This document shows positions 17,547 through 26,706 of a stretch of DNA of 64,000 nt, in pieces. The DNA is from Eggerthella sinensis (GTDB taxonomy: Bacteria; Actinomycetota; Coriobacteriia; Coriobacteriales; Eggerthellaceae). The DNA lies in NCBI RefSeq assembly GCF_003339815.1, contig NZ_PPTT01000019.1:1-64000 (forward strand), in the 5' to 3' direction. Made by a program: the position numbers and the translations under genes. Every line of letters starts with the position of its first letter. Position 1 is the first letter of the stretch. The notes beneath the pieces are model-generated. The model was not told the origin of the DNA. It made no database searches and was given only the letters and a program-made list of their open reading frames with translations.

Positions 17547-19064
17547 ATGCATGAGTATCTCAATTCGTGCGCGCGCGGCGTTCATGAAGCCGACGTCAGC
17601 ACCGCACGCTTCGAACGGATCGGCGATATCGTGGGTTCGGTCGCCTTTATCGCGATCAGCCTCCCTTGCTTCCTCAACCTCACCTTCGCAGAGAGTTCTT
17701 TGCATGCTTCGGAACCGTTCGAGACGTTTATGATTGCAGCCATGATAGGGTGCGTGCTCGGATCGGGGCTCTCGATCGTGCTCGGAGCCGTACACGTGTT
17801 GCGCGGGAGGCTCGACGCGCCGCTTGTCGTGCTCGCGACCATCTCGTTCGTGGGAGGTTACCTGGTTCCCATCCTCGCGCAATGGATCGACGTGCCCCTT
17901 TGGGCGCTCTATCCAGCAGGATTGCTGTCAGGGATGGGCTTCGTGCCGCTCGCCATCGCATGGAGCTTGCGCATCGGAACGAACGACTTCAGGAAGATTC
18001 TGCTTGGAGGCGCCGGCCTGTGCTCAGCAGCCGTTTTGGTGAACCAGCTGCTGCTTCACTGCCCGCCGACTATCGCGTCGCTCGCTTATCTTGCGATGCT
18101 CGTCGCTTGCTCTCTCGTCCCCCTTCGCGCATCTTTGAAAAACGCACTCGCGTTTCCCCTGTACGACGAACATGCCGTCGACAACGTGAAAGACGGCGCA
18201 TTCGTCACGAAAGCTTCGCTCGGAGACCTGGCACCGCTGCTGGCAGGATCCACCCTGGGCCTCATGCTGTTCGTGCTCCTCTCGAATTCTCGCCATTTCC
18301 TGCTCATACGCAGCCTGTTCGACATCCTGCCCGACAATGCCCAACAATTCATGTCCGAAGCATCGTTCGGGTTATTGTGCGCCTCTGTCATCGTCGCCAT
18401 CGGGTGCTTCGTGAAACGGGACAAGCCCATCATGCCTTTCGTGTACTGGGTCCTGTTTCCAGCAGTTGCGGGCATCTTGATCGTTCTCGATAGCTTTCCG
18501 TCGGAATCATTCGTATTTCTCATCGGGGCGACGGGCGTGTTCGCATTCAGCTCGCTATTGGGACTGTTCGCTGTCGCATTCCTTTTGACGGCGAACCGGC
18601 AGGGGGAGTTTTCGCCTTTGCTGATTCTCGGCATACCGCTTGCCTTGGTCTCGTTGGCCGGGCTCGCAGGATACGCCTTCTACTACTCGGGATTCGACTA
18701 TCTCGTTCGCGGCAAAACGCTGTTGGTGCTATCGACGCTCTACTTCGTCTATCTCCTGGTCATGCCGGCACTGCAATTATGGCACGCGCGCAATGCCGCG
18801 CATCTTGAAGAACCAGGGGCTTCCGTACCGACGAGCGAAGAAGCCATGAACTCCCGTTGTCGCAAGCTTGCCGACCAGGCTGAGCTTTCGCCAAGAGAGT
18901 ATGAAGTGCTTTGCTACCTGGGGCGCGGATACAACTCGCCGTACATCGCGAAAACGCTGTTCATCTCCGACAGCACGGTACGCAGCCATTTGAAGAGCAT
19001 CTACAAGAAAACGGGCGTCTCTTCGCGCATGGAACTCATCGACCTATTGGAGCATCAAGCATGA
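17547..19064 (+). CDS. Membrane-embedded LuxR family regulator (second of four)
   Basis: A 505-residue paralogue of the regulator at 11937-13454. About 12 membrane segments lie at residues 30-415 and a LuxR helix-turn-helix at about 440-500 (LSPREYEVLCYLGRGYNSPY then IAKTLFISDSTVRSHLKSIY). I start it at the ATG giving MHEYLNSC, which follows GGGGAGGG; an upstream in-frame ATG at 17430 has no ribosome-binding site. It is divergent from a Tat-exported flavoprotein gene, its likely target. The stop codon lies inside the first bases of a terminator hairpin. Confidence 0.85.
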   Translation: MHEYLNSCARGVHEADVSTARFERIGDIVGSVAFIAISLPCFLNLTFAESSLHASEPFETFMIAAMIGCVLGSGLSIVLGAVHVLRGRLDAPLVVLATISFVGGYLVPILAQWIDVPLWALYPAGLLSGMGFVPLAIAWSLRIGTNDFRKILLGGAGLCSAAVLVNQLLLHCPPTIASLAYLAMLVACSLVPLRASLKNALAFPLYDEHAVDNVKDGAFVTKASLGDLAPLLAGSTLGLMLFVLLSNSRHFLLIRSLFDILPDNAQQFMSEASFGLLCASVIVAIGCFVKRDKPIMPFVYWVLFPAVAGILIVLDSFPSESFVFLIGATGVFAFSSLLGLFAVAFLLTANRQGEFSPLLILGIPLALVSLAGLAGYAFYYSGFDYLVRGKTLLVLSTLYFVYLLVMPALQLWHARNAAHLEEPGASVPTSEEAMNSRCRKLADQAELSPREYEVLCYLGRGYNSPYIAKTLFISDSTVRSHLKSIYKKTGVSSRMELIDLLEHQA

Positions 19065-19090
19065 GAGCGGCCCCTGCTGGGGCCGCTCTC
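19063..19090. terminator. Hairpin overlapping the LuxR stop codon
   Basis: A perfect 12-bp stem (GAGAGCGGCCCC with GGGGCCGCTCTC) with a TGCT loop begins inside the TGA of the LuxR gene. It separates that gene from the convergent leuB. T tracts are weak on both sides. Confidence 0.7.
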
Positions 19091-19123
19091 ATGCTTCGTT
19101 TGAGTGTTTCGAGTTCTCGCCGC

Positions 19124-20233
19124 TTACAGGTGCGCTACCACGAGGTCGCCCATTTGGATGGTGCCTACGAGCTTGTCGGCGGGGGTTGCGGCTTGTCTGA
19201 TGTCGCCGGTGCGCCAACCTTCGTCGAGGACGGCGGTCACCGCGCGGCGGATGTCGTCGGCGGCGTCCTGCAGGTCGAAGCTGTAGCGCAGCATCATCTC
19301 GACGGACAGGATTTGCGCGAGCGGGTTCGCGATGCCCTTCCCCGCGATGTCGGGCGCGCTGCCGTGGCTGGGCTCGTAGAGCGCCGTGCCGTCGCCGAGG
19401 CTGGCGCTGGCCAGCATGCCGAGGGAGCCCGTGATCTGGGCGGCCTCGTCGGAGAGGATATCGCCGAACATGTTCTCGGTCACCACGACGTCGAAGTCGA
19501 CAGGGCGGCTGATGAGCTGCATGGCGGTGTTGTCCACGAGCAGGTCCTCGAGCTCCACGTCGGGGTATTCGGTCTCGCCGATGCGATGCACGATCTCGCG
19601 CCACATGCGGCTGGTTTCGAGCACGTTCGCCTTGTCGACGCTGGTCACCTTGTTGCGGCGCTTGCGCGCGGCTTCGAACGCCTGACGGGCGATGCGCTCC
19701 ACCTCGTACTCGCGGTACTCAAGCGTGTCGTAGGCGCGCTGGCCGGCTGCGCCGCCTGAGCCGCAGCCCTCCTCGTCGTAGAAGCGCTCGCGACGGCCGA
19801 AGTACAAACCGCCCGTGAGCTCGCGCACGATCATCATGTCGACGCCGTCGACGATTTCGGGCTTGAGCGTGGAGGCGTCGGCCAGCGCGTTGAAGATCTG
19901 GACGGGGCGCAGGTTCGTGTAGAGGCCGAGCGCCTTGCGGATGCCGAGCAGGCCCTGCTCGGGGCGCGGCTTCGCGGGGTCGGTGGTATCCCACTTCGGG
20001 CCGCCGACGGCGGCGAGCAGCACGGCGTCGGACGCGTTCGCAACCGCGAGCGTCTCGTCCGGCAGCGCCGAGCCCGTCTCATCGATGGCGCAGCCGCCGA
20101 TGAGCGCCTCGGTGTAGGAGAACGTCGTGTCGTACTTCGCGCCCACGGCGTTCAGCACCTTCACGCCCTCGGCGATGATCTCGGGGCCGATGCCGTCGCC
20201 GGGCAGGAGGCAGATGTTGTAGGTTTGGGACAT
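19124..20233 (-). CDS. leuB: 3-isopropylmalate dehydrogenase
   Basis: Third specific step of leucine synthesis: oxidises and decarboxylates 3-isopropylmalate using NAD. The 369-residue start chosen gives MSQTYNICLLPGDGIGPEII, two bases after the leuD stop. Family signatures are GGPKWD, LLGIRKALGLYTNLRPVQIF and the substrate/metal motif VVTENMFGDILSDEAAQITG. YEPSHGSAPDIAGKGIANP is the NAD-binding loop. An open frame extends upstream through leuD but is an out-of-frame shadow. It is the last gene of the leuCDB operon. Confidence 0.97.
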   Translation of the reverse strand: MSQTYNICLLPGDGIGPEIIAEGVKVLNAVGAKYDTTFSYTEALIGGCAIDETGSALPDETLAVANASDAVLLAAVGGPKWDTTDPAKPRPEQGLLGIRKALGLYTNLRPVQIFNALADASTLKPEIVDGVDMMIVRELTGGLYFGRRERFYDEEGCGSGGAAGQRAYDTLEYREYEVERIARQAFEAARKRRNKVTSVDKANVLETSRMWREIVHRIGETEYPDVELEDLLVDNTAMQLISRPVDFDVVVTENMFGDILSDEAAQITGSLGMLASASLGDGTALYEPSHGSAPDIAGKGIANPLAQILSVEMMLRYSFDLQDAADDIRRAVTAVLDEGWRTGDIRQAATPADKLVGTIQMGDLVVAHL

Positions 20234-20235
20234 GG

Positions 20236-20733
20236 CTACTCCTTGCCAAGTTTCTGGCGCGTGCGGTTGATGAGGCCGCCGGCTTCTATGATCTCGCGGA
20301 TGAACGGGGGGAACGGCTGAGCCTCGAAGGTCTGGCCCGTCGTTTCGTCCACGATCTTGCCCGCGTCGGCGTCCACCGACACCACGTCGCCCTGGGAGAT
20401 GGCGTCCACCGCTTCGGGGCATTCCATGATGGCGAGGCCCGTGTTGATGGAGTTGCGGTAGAAGATGCGCGCGAAGCTCTTGGCGATGACGACGTCGACC
20501 CCCGCCGCCTTGATGGCGATGGGCGCGTGCTCGCGCGACGAGCCGCAGCCGAAGTTCTCGTCGGCCACGATGATGTCGCCCGGCTGCACGCGTTCGATGA
20601 ACGACGTGTCGAGGTCTTCCAGGCAGTGCTTCGCCAGCTCAGCCGGATCGGACGTGGTCAGATAGCGGGCCGGGATGATGACGTCGGTGTCGATGTCGCG
20701 CCCGTAGCGGTGCGCGGTTCCTTTGAATTGCAT
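20236..20733 (-). CDS. leuD: 3-isopropylmalate dehydratase small subunit
   Basis: Small (swivel) subunit of isopropylmalate isomerase, partner of LeuC. The 165 residues begin MQFKGTAHRYGRDIDTDVII, a typical LeuD N-terminus. NFGCGSSREHAPIAIKAAGV is the conserved substrate-contacting loop. The length matches the short LeuD2 type that pairs with about 420-residue LeuC proteins in archaea and many anaerobes. It starts 13 nt after the leuC stop with GGGAGGAGCGACC as ribosome-binding site. Confidence 0.97.
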   Translation of the reverse strand: MQFKGTAHRYGRDIDTDVIIPARYLTTSDPAELAKHCLEDLDTSFIERVQPGDIIVADENFGCGSSREHAPIAIKAAGVDVVIAKSFARIFYRNSINTGLAIMECPEAVDAISQGDVVSVDADAGKIVDETTGQTFEAQPFPPFIREIIEAGGLINRTRQKLGKE

Positions 20734-20746
20734 GGTCGCTCCTCCC

Positions 20747-22015
20747 CTAGTCCAAATCTTCCGGCAAGCCGATGTGGCCGAGCACGGCGCTTGCCGCGGC
20801 GACGGCCGGCGAGGACAGGTAGACCTCGCTCGTCGGATCGCCCATGCGGCCGACGAAGTTGCGGTTCGTGGTGGCGATGGCGCGCTCGCCCGCGGCGAGG
20901 ATGCCCATGTAGCCGCCCAGGCAGGGACCGCAGGTGGGCGTGGACACGGCGCAGTTCGCGTCGAGGAACACGTCCATGAGGCCCTCCTCCATGCACTGAC
21001 GGTATACCGCCTGCGTGGCCGGGATGACGATGCAGCGCACATCGGGGTGCACGGTGCGGCCGCGCAGCACGTCGGCGGCCTGGCGCATGTCGACGATGCG
21101 GCCGTTCGTGCAGGAGCCGATGACGGCCTGGTCGATTTTGATGTCGCGCGCTTCGGCGGCCGGACGCGTGTTCGACGGCAGGTGCGGGAACGACACGGTG
21201 GGCACGATGGATGCCGCGTCGATCTCGTAGATCTTCGCGTACGTCGCGTCCGGATCGGAGTGGTACTCGGTGTAGGGGCGCTCGGTGCGACCGTCCATGT
21301 AGGCGCGCGTCACGTCGTCGACCTCGATGAGGCCGGCCTTGCCGCCCGCTTCGATGGCCATGTTCGAGATGCTCATGCGCTCGTCCATGCCCATGTTCCG
21401 GATGGCGCTGCCGGTGAACTCCATGGCCTGGTACAGCGCGCCGTCGACGCCGATCATGCCGATGATGTGCAGGATGACGTCCTTGCCGGTGACGCCGGGG
21501 GCAAGCTCGCCCTCGATCTTGAACAGCAGCGACTCGGGCACCTTGAACCATGCCTTGCCGGTGGCGTAGCCCACGCCGGCATCGGTAGAGCCCACGCCCG
21601 TGGCGAACGCGCCGAGCGCGCCGTACGTGCAGGTGTGGCTGTCGGCGCCGATGATGAGGTCGCCCGCGCCGACGACGCCCTGTTCGGGCAGCAGCGCGTG
21701 CTCGACGCCCATGCAGCCCACTTCGTAGTAGTGGTTGATACCCTGTTCGCGCGCGAAATCGCGCACGATCTTGGCCTGCTCGGCGCTTTTGATGTCCTTG
21801 TTGGGGACGTAGTGGTCGGGGACGAGAGCGATCTTCGTGGGATCGAACACCTTCTCGACGCCGATCTTGCGGAACTCTTTGACGGCGATGGGGGCGGTGA
21901 CGTCGTTGGACAGCACGAGGTCGAGATCGCATTCGATCAGCTGACCCGGCTCTACTTCGTCGAGCCCCGCATGGGCGGCGAGAATTTTCTCCGCCATGGT
22001 CATGGGACGTGGCAT
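20747..22015 (-). CDS. leuC: 3-isopropylmalate dehydratase large subunit
   Basis: Aconitase-family isomerase subunit carrying a [4Fe-4S] cluster; interconverts 2- and 3-isopropylmalate. The start chosen is [20 protein letters not shown], preceded by AAAGGAGCAC; an in-frame ATG 16 codons upstream looks less likely. Landmarks are [39 protein letters not shown] and [20 protein letters not shown], which supply the cluster cysteines. The 422 residues place it in the short LeuC2/HacA-like class, consistent with the short leuD. It is the first gene of leuCDB. No leucine attenuator is evident in the 5' region shown. Confidence 0.96.
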   Translation of the reverse strand: MPRPMTMAEKILAAHAGLDEVEPGQLIECDLDLVLSNDVTAPIAVKEFRKIGVEKVFDPTKIALVPDHYVPNKDIKSAEQAKIVRDFAREQGINHYYEVGCMGVEHALLPEQGVVGAGDLIIGADSHTCTYGALGAFATGVGSTDAGVGYATGKAWFKVPESLLFKIEGELAPGVTGKDVILHIIGMIGVDGALYQAMEFTGSAIRNMGMDERMSISNMAIEAGGKAGLIEVDDVTRAYMDGRTERPYTEYHSDPDATYAKIYEIDAASIVPTVSFPHLPSNTRPAAEARDIKIDQAVIGSCTNGRIVDMRQAADVLRGRTVHPDVRCIVIPATQAVYRQCMEEGLMDVFLDANCAVSTPTCGPCLGGYMGILAAGERAIATTNRNFVGRMGDPTSEVYLSSPAVAAASAVLGHIGLPEDLD

Positions 22016-22112
22016 GTGTGCTCCTTTGTGCGGTGGGTCTCTGGTGCCCGCGCTTCCCCGCACGGACCCTGGAAATCGCTCACAATTGTACCACTCGCTT
22101 TAGCACGCAAAA

Positions 22113-22136
22113 GGAAGAGCCCCGGAGGGCTCTTCC
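22113..22136. terminator. Bidirectional hairpin terminator upstream of leuC
   Basis: A perfect 10-bp stem (GGAAGAGCCC with GGGCTCTTCC) and a CGGA tetraloop lie between the upstream membrane-protein gene and leuC. Flanking A/T is modest. It should insulate leuCDB from the gene to its right. Confidence 0.7.
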
Positions 22137-22164
22137 AATGTGAAGCGATTTACAGATTTTTCGC

Positions 22165-22680
22165 TTACCAGGAGCCGTGGTAGCCGTATCCGTACGAGCC
22201 CATGTCCATGGAGCCCATCATGCCGTACACCGCTGCCGAGATTGCGCCGGTGATGAGCAGGCCCAGCAAGAATCCGAGCACGACCCAGATGACGAAGCCG
22301 ATGATGGAGAATTTGAGCGCGTCGCTCTTCACCTGCGGCATCTTGTCGACGTTCACGAGCCAGGCGATGATGATGCCCGGGATGCCCAAGAGGGCGCCCA
22401 CCACGAGCCAGGCGAACTTCATGCCGCCGGTGAGCTGCATGAGCGGCGCGGGCGGGTAAAACGCCTGCGGCTGGGGCTGGGGCGCGTTGTACATCGGCTG
22501 CGGCTGCGGCTGAGGTTGCGGCTGCGGCTCGGGCTGCGCAGGCGGCACCTGCTGGCCCATCGGGGGCTGCTGCTGCGGCAGCGGCTCGGTGGAGGGCTGC
22601 GGCGTCGCGGGAGGCTGCGGGGCAGCATCGGGCTGCTGCGGCGCGGGCTGGTTGGTGTTGTTGTTCATATCGTCAGCCAT
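22165..22680 (-). CDS. Pro/Gln-rich small membrane protein
   Basis: A 171-residue protein of unknown function. The first about 85 residues are low-complexity Pro/Gln repeats (QPEPQPQPQPQPQPMYNAPQ) and probably form a disordered cytoplasmic arm. Two hydrophobic segments follow (GMKFAWLVVGALLGIPGIII; FSIIGFVIWVVLGFLLGLLI), then a Gly/Tyr/Met tail. This architecture recalls DUF4190/TM2-like membrane proteins with a proline-rich N-terminus common in Actinobacteria. I start at MADDMNNN; MNNN four codons later is possible. Confidence 0.65.
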   Translation of the reverse strand: MADDMNNNTNQPAPQQPDAAPQPPATPQPSTEPLPQQQPPMGQQVPPAQPEPQPQPQPQPQPMYNAPQPQPQAFYPPAPLMQLTGGMKFAWLVVGALLGIPGIIIAWLVNVDKMPQVKSDALKFSIIGFVIWVVLGFLLGLLITGAISAAVYGMMGSMDMGSYGYGYHGSW

Positions 22681-22825
22681 GATAACCTGCTTTCCATCGA
22701 TTGGTGTTTGCAGCAGTATAGAGCCCTCACCTGCGGAAATCAGTATCCTTCGCGCATCCGTCATCGAACCGACACGAGAATACACCAGATGGTGTAGGCG
22801 CAGTGCCGACAGGGAGAACCGGAGC

Positions 22826-23731
22826 CTACGACAACGCGGTGCAGAGGGCGTCGAGCAGGGTGATGGCGAAGTGCTGGGCCGAACGGCCGGCACCGGCGTC
22901 TTCCCACACCGTGCTGGGCAGTTCGACGGCGATACGCGAGGGGTTGACGGCATCGGCAACGCCGATGGCCGTTTCGAGGCGCAGCGACAGCGTTTCCTCG
23001 TCCTCGAAGCTGACGCGCGGCACGGTGGTGACCGTGAGCTCGCCCGGCAGAACGATATGCACGAGCAGCATGGACTCGTCGGGAGCCACCAACAGCGAAT
23101 CGGCGCTCATGATTTTGGAGGCAGGGTTCGTGGCAAGCGCGAGGTTCGACATGCGCGAGGCGACGCTGCGCGTGAAGTCCTGCGTGCCGAAGAGGCAGAG
23201 CGCGTTGCGCTCGAGCACGTCGGCGGCGCGGGCGAACCCGAGGTGGCTCGTTCCGTGCACCGCCTCCTTCCCCTCCCACGAATGGTGGAGGTTGCGGATG
23301 GCGGCGTACGTGTACGCGCCGGCGATGCCGTCGGACGGCAGACCGAGGTTGAGCTGGAACTTGCGCAGACCGAGCTCGGTGAAGGCACCGAAGATGCCGT
23401 CGGTTGCACCGCAGGCGAAACCGAGCGCGCCCAGCGCGTGCTGCAGCTCGAGCACGTCGTGGCCATGGAAGTGCGGCATGCGCAGATACAGCGTGCGGTC
23501 GCCCAACGTGAAGGAGGCGTCGACGAGCGCCGCCCATACCTTCTCGGTCACTTCGTCGGAAAGGGGCAGGCCCGCGTTGCCGCAGAAGGCCTGCACGGCC
23601 TCGGCCGTGGTGTCGCCGAACTCCCCGTCGACGTCGGCGGGATCGAGCAGCCCGATGACGACGAGACGCTGCTGAACGTCTTCGACGGCGGGACCGGTGT
23701 CATGTCGCTTAATGGTTTCCATGAGCGTCAT
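22826..23731 (-). CDS. Protein with two peptidoglycan-binding (PG_binding_1) domains
   Basis: A 301-residue protein. Residues 8-70 (GPAVEDVQQRLVVIGLLDPA, DGEFGDTTAEAVQAFC) and 85-150 (HDVLELQHALGALGFACGAT, DGIFGAFTELGLRKFQ) are two consecutive PG_binding_1 folds. No signal peptide is visible, so it may act in the cytoplasm. The C-terminal 130 residues lack obvious zinc ligands. Their position recalls CwlM-type proteins of Actinobacteria, in which two such domains precede a non-catalytic amidase-like domain that regulates cell-wall precursor synthesis. That comparison is only suggestive. Confidence 0.68.
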   Translation of the reverse strand: MTLMETIKRHDTGPAVEDVQQRLVVIGLLDPADVDGEFGDTTAEAVQAFCGNAGLPLSDEVTEKVWAALVDASFTLGDRTLYLRMPHFHGHDVLELQHALGALGFACGATDGIFGAFTELGLRKFQLNLGLPSDGIAGAYTYAAIRNLHHSWEGKEAVHGTSHLGFARAADVLERNALCLFGTQDFTRSVASRMSNLALATNPASKIMSADSLLVAPDESMLLVHIVLPGELTVTTVPRVSFEDEETLSLRLETAIGVADAVNPSRIAVELPSTVWEDAGAGRSAQHFAITLLDALCTALS

Positions 23732-23848
23732 AGTACCCTATTCATGCAGGCAGACGCAGGTATCGGCGCGAGGTTCCACAAGAGGAACAGAGCGCCGCCG
23801 AAACCGGCGGCGCTCGTCACAGCAGAAGGTTACGGTTGTCGCACGCGG

Positions 23849-24898
23849 CTACTTCAGTCGGCTGACGAACCAATCGGCCATGGACACGAGCAGGTCGCGC
23901 GCCGTGGACGGGCGCACCATGTCGGTCAGGCGGTTCTTCGCGATGCTCGTGAGGTTCTCGGCGTAGCTGCGAGCGTAGTCGATGCTGCCGGACGCCTCCA
24001 TGATGGCGACGGCTTCGCCGAGCACCGCCGGGTCCTTCTCCTTCGAGGAGAGGATGTCGATGAGGCGGTCGCGATCGTCGGAGTGCTGCAGCGCGTGCAC
24101 CACCATGAGCGTGCGCTTGCCCTCGGTGATGTCGTTGCGGAAGTCCTTCTTCGTGCTCTCCTCGGAGCCGACGAGGTTCAGCAGGTCGTCCTGAATCTGG
24201 AACGCGAGGCCGGTATCCAGACCGTAGTTGCGCAGGGCCTCGATTTCCACCTCGGTGCCGCCGCCGATGATGGCGCCGATGGCGAGGGGCACCGCGCCGG
24301 AGTAGTGCGCGGTTTTGTGCGTGGCCATGACGAGGTAGTCCTCGGGCGTGATGTCGTAGCGGCCGTCGCGCGCCCATCCGATATCGAGCGCCTGGCCCTC
24401 GATGGTGCGGCGGGTCATGTCGATGAGCTCGGTGATGACGCGCACCTTCGTGGTGTCGTCGAGGTTCTCGTCGGACACCACCGTGCCGTTGACGAGGGAA
24501 AGCGCGAGGTCGCCCGCATTGATGGCGAGGCCCATGCCCTCGGTGAGGTGCATGCACGGCTCGCCGCGGCGAAGCTCGGCCTCGTCGGCGATGTCGTCGT
24601 GGATGAGGGCCGCGGTATGGAAGTGCTCGATGGCCGCGGCGGCGCTCGTCGCGCGCGCCATGTCGCCGCCGACGGCGCGGCAGGCTGCGAAGCAGATGAG
24701 CGGACGGTGGCGCTTGCCGCCGTTCTGGCTGTATGCGACCAGCGGATCGTACAGGTAGCGATCCATATCGGCGTGCGTCCCCTTCGGAATGAAGGAGTTC
24801 ACCAGGTCGCCCACGCGATCGGCGTACTGCGTGAGGTACTGCTCGAACGACTCGGGGGGTTCTTCAACAGCTGCGATAATTTCGTTTATGTTGTTCAT
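23849..24898 (-). CDS. Polyprenyl (isoprenyl) diphosphate synthase
   Basis: Trans-isoprenyl diphosphate synthase that condenses isopentenyl units, probably to make the side chain of menaquinone or another prenyl lipid. The 349 residues contain the first aspartate-rich motif in ALIHDDIADEAELRRGEPCM and the second as FQIQDDLLNLVGSEES. GGKRHRPLICFAA is the N-terminal substrate Arg/Lys motif. The residue pattern before the first motif, which sets chain length, cannot be read confidently, so product length is open. It sits alone on the minus strand between the PG-binding gene and a LuxR gene. Confidence 0.9.
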   Translation of the reverse strand: MNNINEIIAAVEEPPESFEQYLTQYADRVGDLVNSFIPKGTHADMDRYLYDPLVAYSQNGGKRHRPLICFAACRAVGGDMARATSAAAAIEHFHTAALIHDDIADEAELRRGEPCMHLTEGMGLAINAGDLALSLVNGTVVSDENLDDTTKVRVITELIDMTRRTIEGQALDIGWARDGRYDITPEDYLVMATHKTAHYSGAVPLAIGAIIGGGTEVEIEALRNYGLDTGLAFQIQDDLLNLVGSEESTKKDFRNDITEGKRTLMVVHALQHSDDRDRLIDILSSKEKDPAVLGEAVAIMEASGSIDYARSYAENLTSIAKNRLTDMVRPSTARDLLVSMADWFVSRLK

Positions 24899-25063
24899 AG
24901 CGCTTTCTTTGTTGCCTCGGCGGGTTGTCCGTCCGACATGGTATCACAAAGGAAAGCGGGGATTTTCCCTGCGCTGCGCGAGCGGCTTATTTTTCCGCGT
25001 TTCTCCGCATATGGGGTGGAAAGTATGCAAAAAGAGATCGAGGAAAACAGACGATGAAGGGAC

Positions 25064-26500
25064 TCAACCCGACAGCTTCTCGATGAGCTCGTCTTTCGAA
25101 TGAACACCGAGTTTTCGATACGCGCTCTTGATATGGCTTTGAGCGGTGCTTGTCGAAATGAACAGCAACGACGCCACTTTCTTCAAGCTATGGCCCTGAG
25201 CGAACAGCGTTGCCACCTCGATCTCGCGCGACGTCAGCTTGCACGATAGCGCCAAGTCCTCCGAAACAGAAGGCGTCAAATGACTCGAAGCCGCCGTCAC
25301 GGCGGGGCTCTCGACGTCTTGCTTCCTCAGCGCCACAGCACCGAACACCAAAATGATAAATGCCAGCAAAACGAACACGGCAAGCAGAACCACGACGTCC
25401 GTAGCCTGCATGCGACCGTTCCCAACCTCCAGGGTCAGCAAGCTGGGCAGCACCACGTAGCTGAGCAGCCACGAGACGACGTTCGTGAGAATGCTGAAAA
25501 CGGTAAACACGAGCACCGGGGAAAGCTTCTCGGCACGCACGAGATTGCAGAGCATCACCCAAAGAAGCACGTCGAACATCGATCGCGCCACGACCACGAC
25601 ATGCCCCGACAGCACGTAAGCTCCTTCGAGCAGACCCGCGAAGATGGCCCCGAAGAACAAAAGCGCAAGCGCCGCCCACACCCTCAACGTCATGGCCTCG
25701 ATCGGACGATAGAACCTCGCGTCGTTCGCGCTCGACACGTCCGCCATTGCGCGCTTCTGCCTTCGTGCAAACAAAACGCAATACACGAGCAGGATCCCCG
25801 ACAATGCAACGGAAAGCGGCCACCGAAACGTCGGACCGGTAAGGTCGGCTTCGGACGTGTCGACGATACCCCTCAGCACGCTCCCCGCCACGAGGAATGC
25901 GACGAACAGAACAACGTAGGGCGTCACCTTCCGCAGCGTCGAGAATCCCGTATTCGGAGATGCCGCACAAGGAGGAGAAGCGACGTACCAGAACAGGCCC
26001 GTACACGCAGGAACAGCTATTGCTACGAACACGGGGACCCATGCATGAAAAATAAGCAGACTGGTCATATACGAAGCGGCAAGCACTACGATATGCCCCA
26101 GGTCGAAACGATCGCAAAACCATATCGACCACGCCAGATAGCCTGTGACGAAAGCGACGGCGACGAAAAGCAGGGACACCCAGGACACCCACGATGCGAG
26201 CATGCCTTCGTCCACGCCAAAGCCCAAGGCGACTCCGACGGATCCGAGCCCGCACACAATCGGCACGAGAATCCGACGCAATCGAAAGACGCCTTCGATA
26301 CGCGCCCTCGTCGCCACCACCGCCATGCACAGCGCGAACAACAGAGCAAGCAGCACCGGATATGGAGCGAGACCGGACAGACGACCTTCGAACGACAACG
26401 GATATAGCAACCCGAAGAACGACTGGTAGCGAACGTATACCCAGAAAAACGACATGCCGGCAAAAGGCGCGGCGTAGGTTTTCAGCATCGAGCGCATCAT
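25064..26500 (-). CDS. Membrane-embedded LuxR family regulator (third of four)
   Basis: A 478-residue regulator. I start at MMRSMLKTYAAPFAG, directly after GGGAGGGGGACTTC; the frame is open 35 codons further but without a ribosome-binding site. About 12 hydrophobic segments precede a LuxR helix-turn-helix in the last 60 residues (LTSREIEVATLFAQGHSLKK then VASLLFISTSTAQSHIKSAY). It is more diverged from the other regulators of the window than the first two are from each other. It lies head-to-head with a Tat-exported flavoprotein gene 206 bp away. Confidence 0.84.
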   Translation of the reverse strand: MMRSMLKTYAAPFAGMSFFWVYVRYQSFFGLLYPLSFEGRLSGLAPYPVLLALLFALCMAVVATRARIEGVFRLRRILVPIVCGLGSVGVALGFGVDEGMLASWVSWVSLLFVAVAFVTGYLAWSIWFCDRFDLGHIVVLAASYMTSLLIFHAWVPVFVAIAVPACTGLFWYVASPPCAASPNTGFSTLRKVTPYVVLFVAFLVAGSVLRGIVDTSEADLTGPTFRWPLSVALSGILLVYCVLFARRQKRAMADVSSANDARFYRPIEAMTLRVWAALALLFFGAIFAGLLEGAYVLSGHVVVVARSMFDVLLWVMLCNLVRAEKLSPVLVFTVFSILTNVVSWLLSYVVLPSLLTLEVGNGRMQATDVVVLLAVFVLLAFIILVFGAVALRKQDVESPAVTAASSHLTPSVSEDLALSCKLTSREIEVATLFAQGHSLKKVASLLFISTSTAQSHIKSAYRKLGVHSKDELIEKLSG

Positions 26501-26583
26501 GAAGTCCCCCTCCCTGCGGGCAATTCTACCGCAGATGCGTTGCTCCTTTCCTCGAAGAACCCGAGGTGAAGAGGAATTCCCCC

Positions 26584-26635
26584 ATTTTATGGTCGGCGTA
26601 TGCACCCTCCTCCCCCGGTTCCCCAGATTTTATGG
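26584..26635. promoter_or_regulatory. Direct repeat ATTTTATGG in divergent region 3
   Basis: ATTTTATGG occurs at 26584-26592 and 26627-26635, 43 bp apart (about four helical turns), in otherwise GC-rich DNA between the LuxR and reductase starts. It is a candidate paired binding site for the adjacent regulator. Confidence 0.35.
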
Positions 26636-26706
26636 GAAGACGCTCGGTGGCTCTCGGAGGACTATCGAGCACGAACCGTATCCACACGAAACGAAAGGGG
26701 ACCGAT

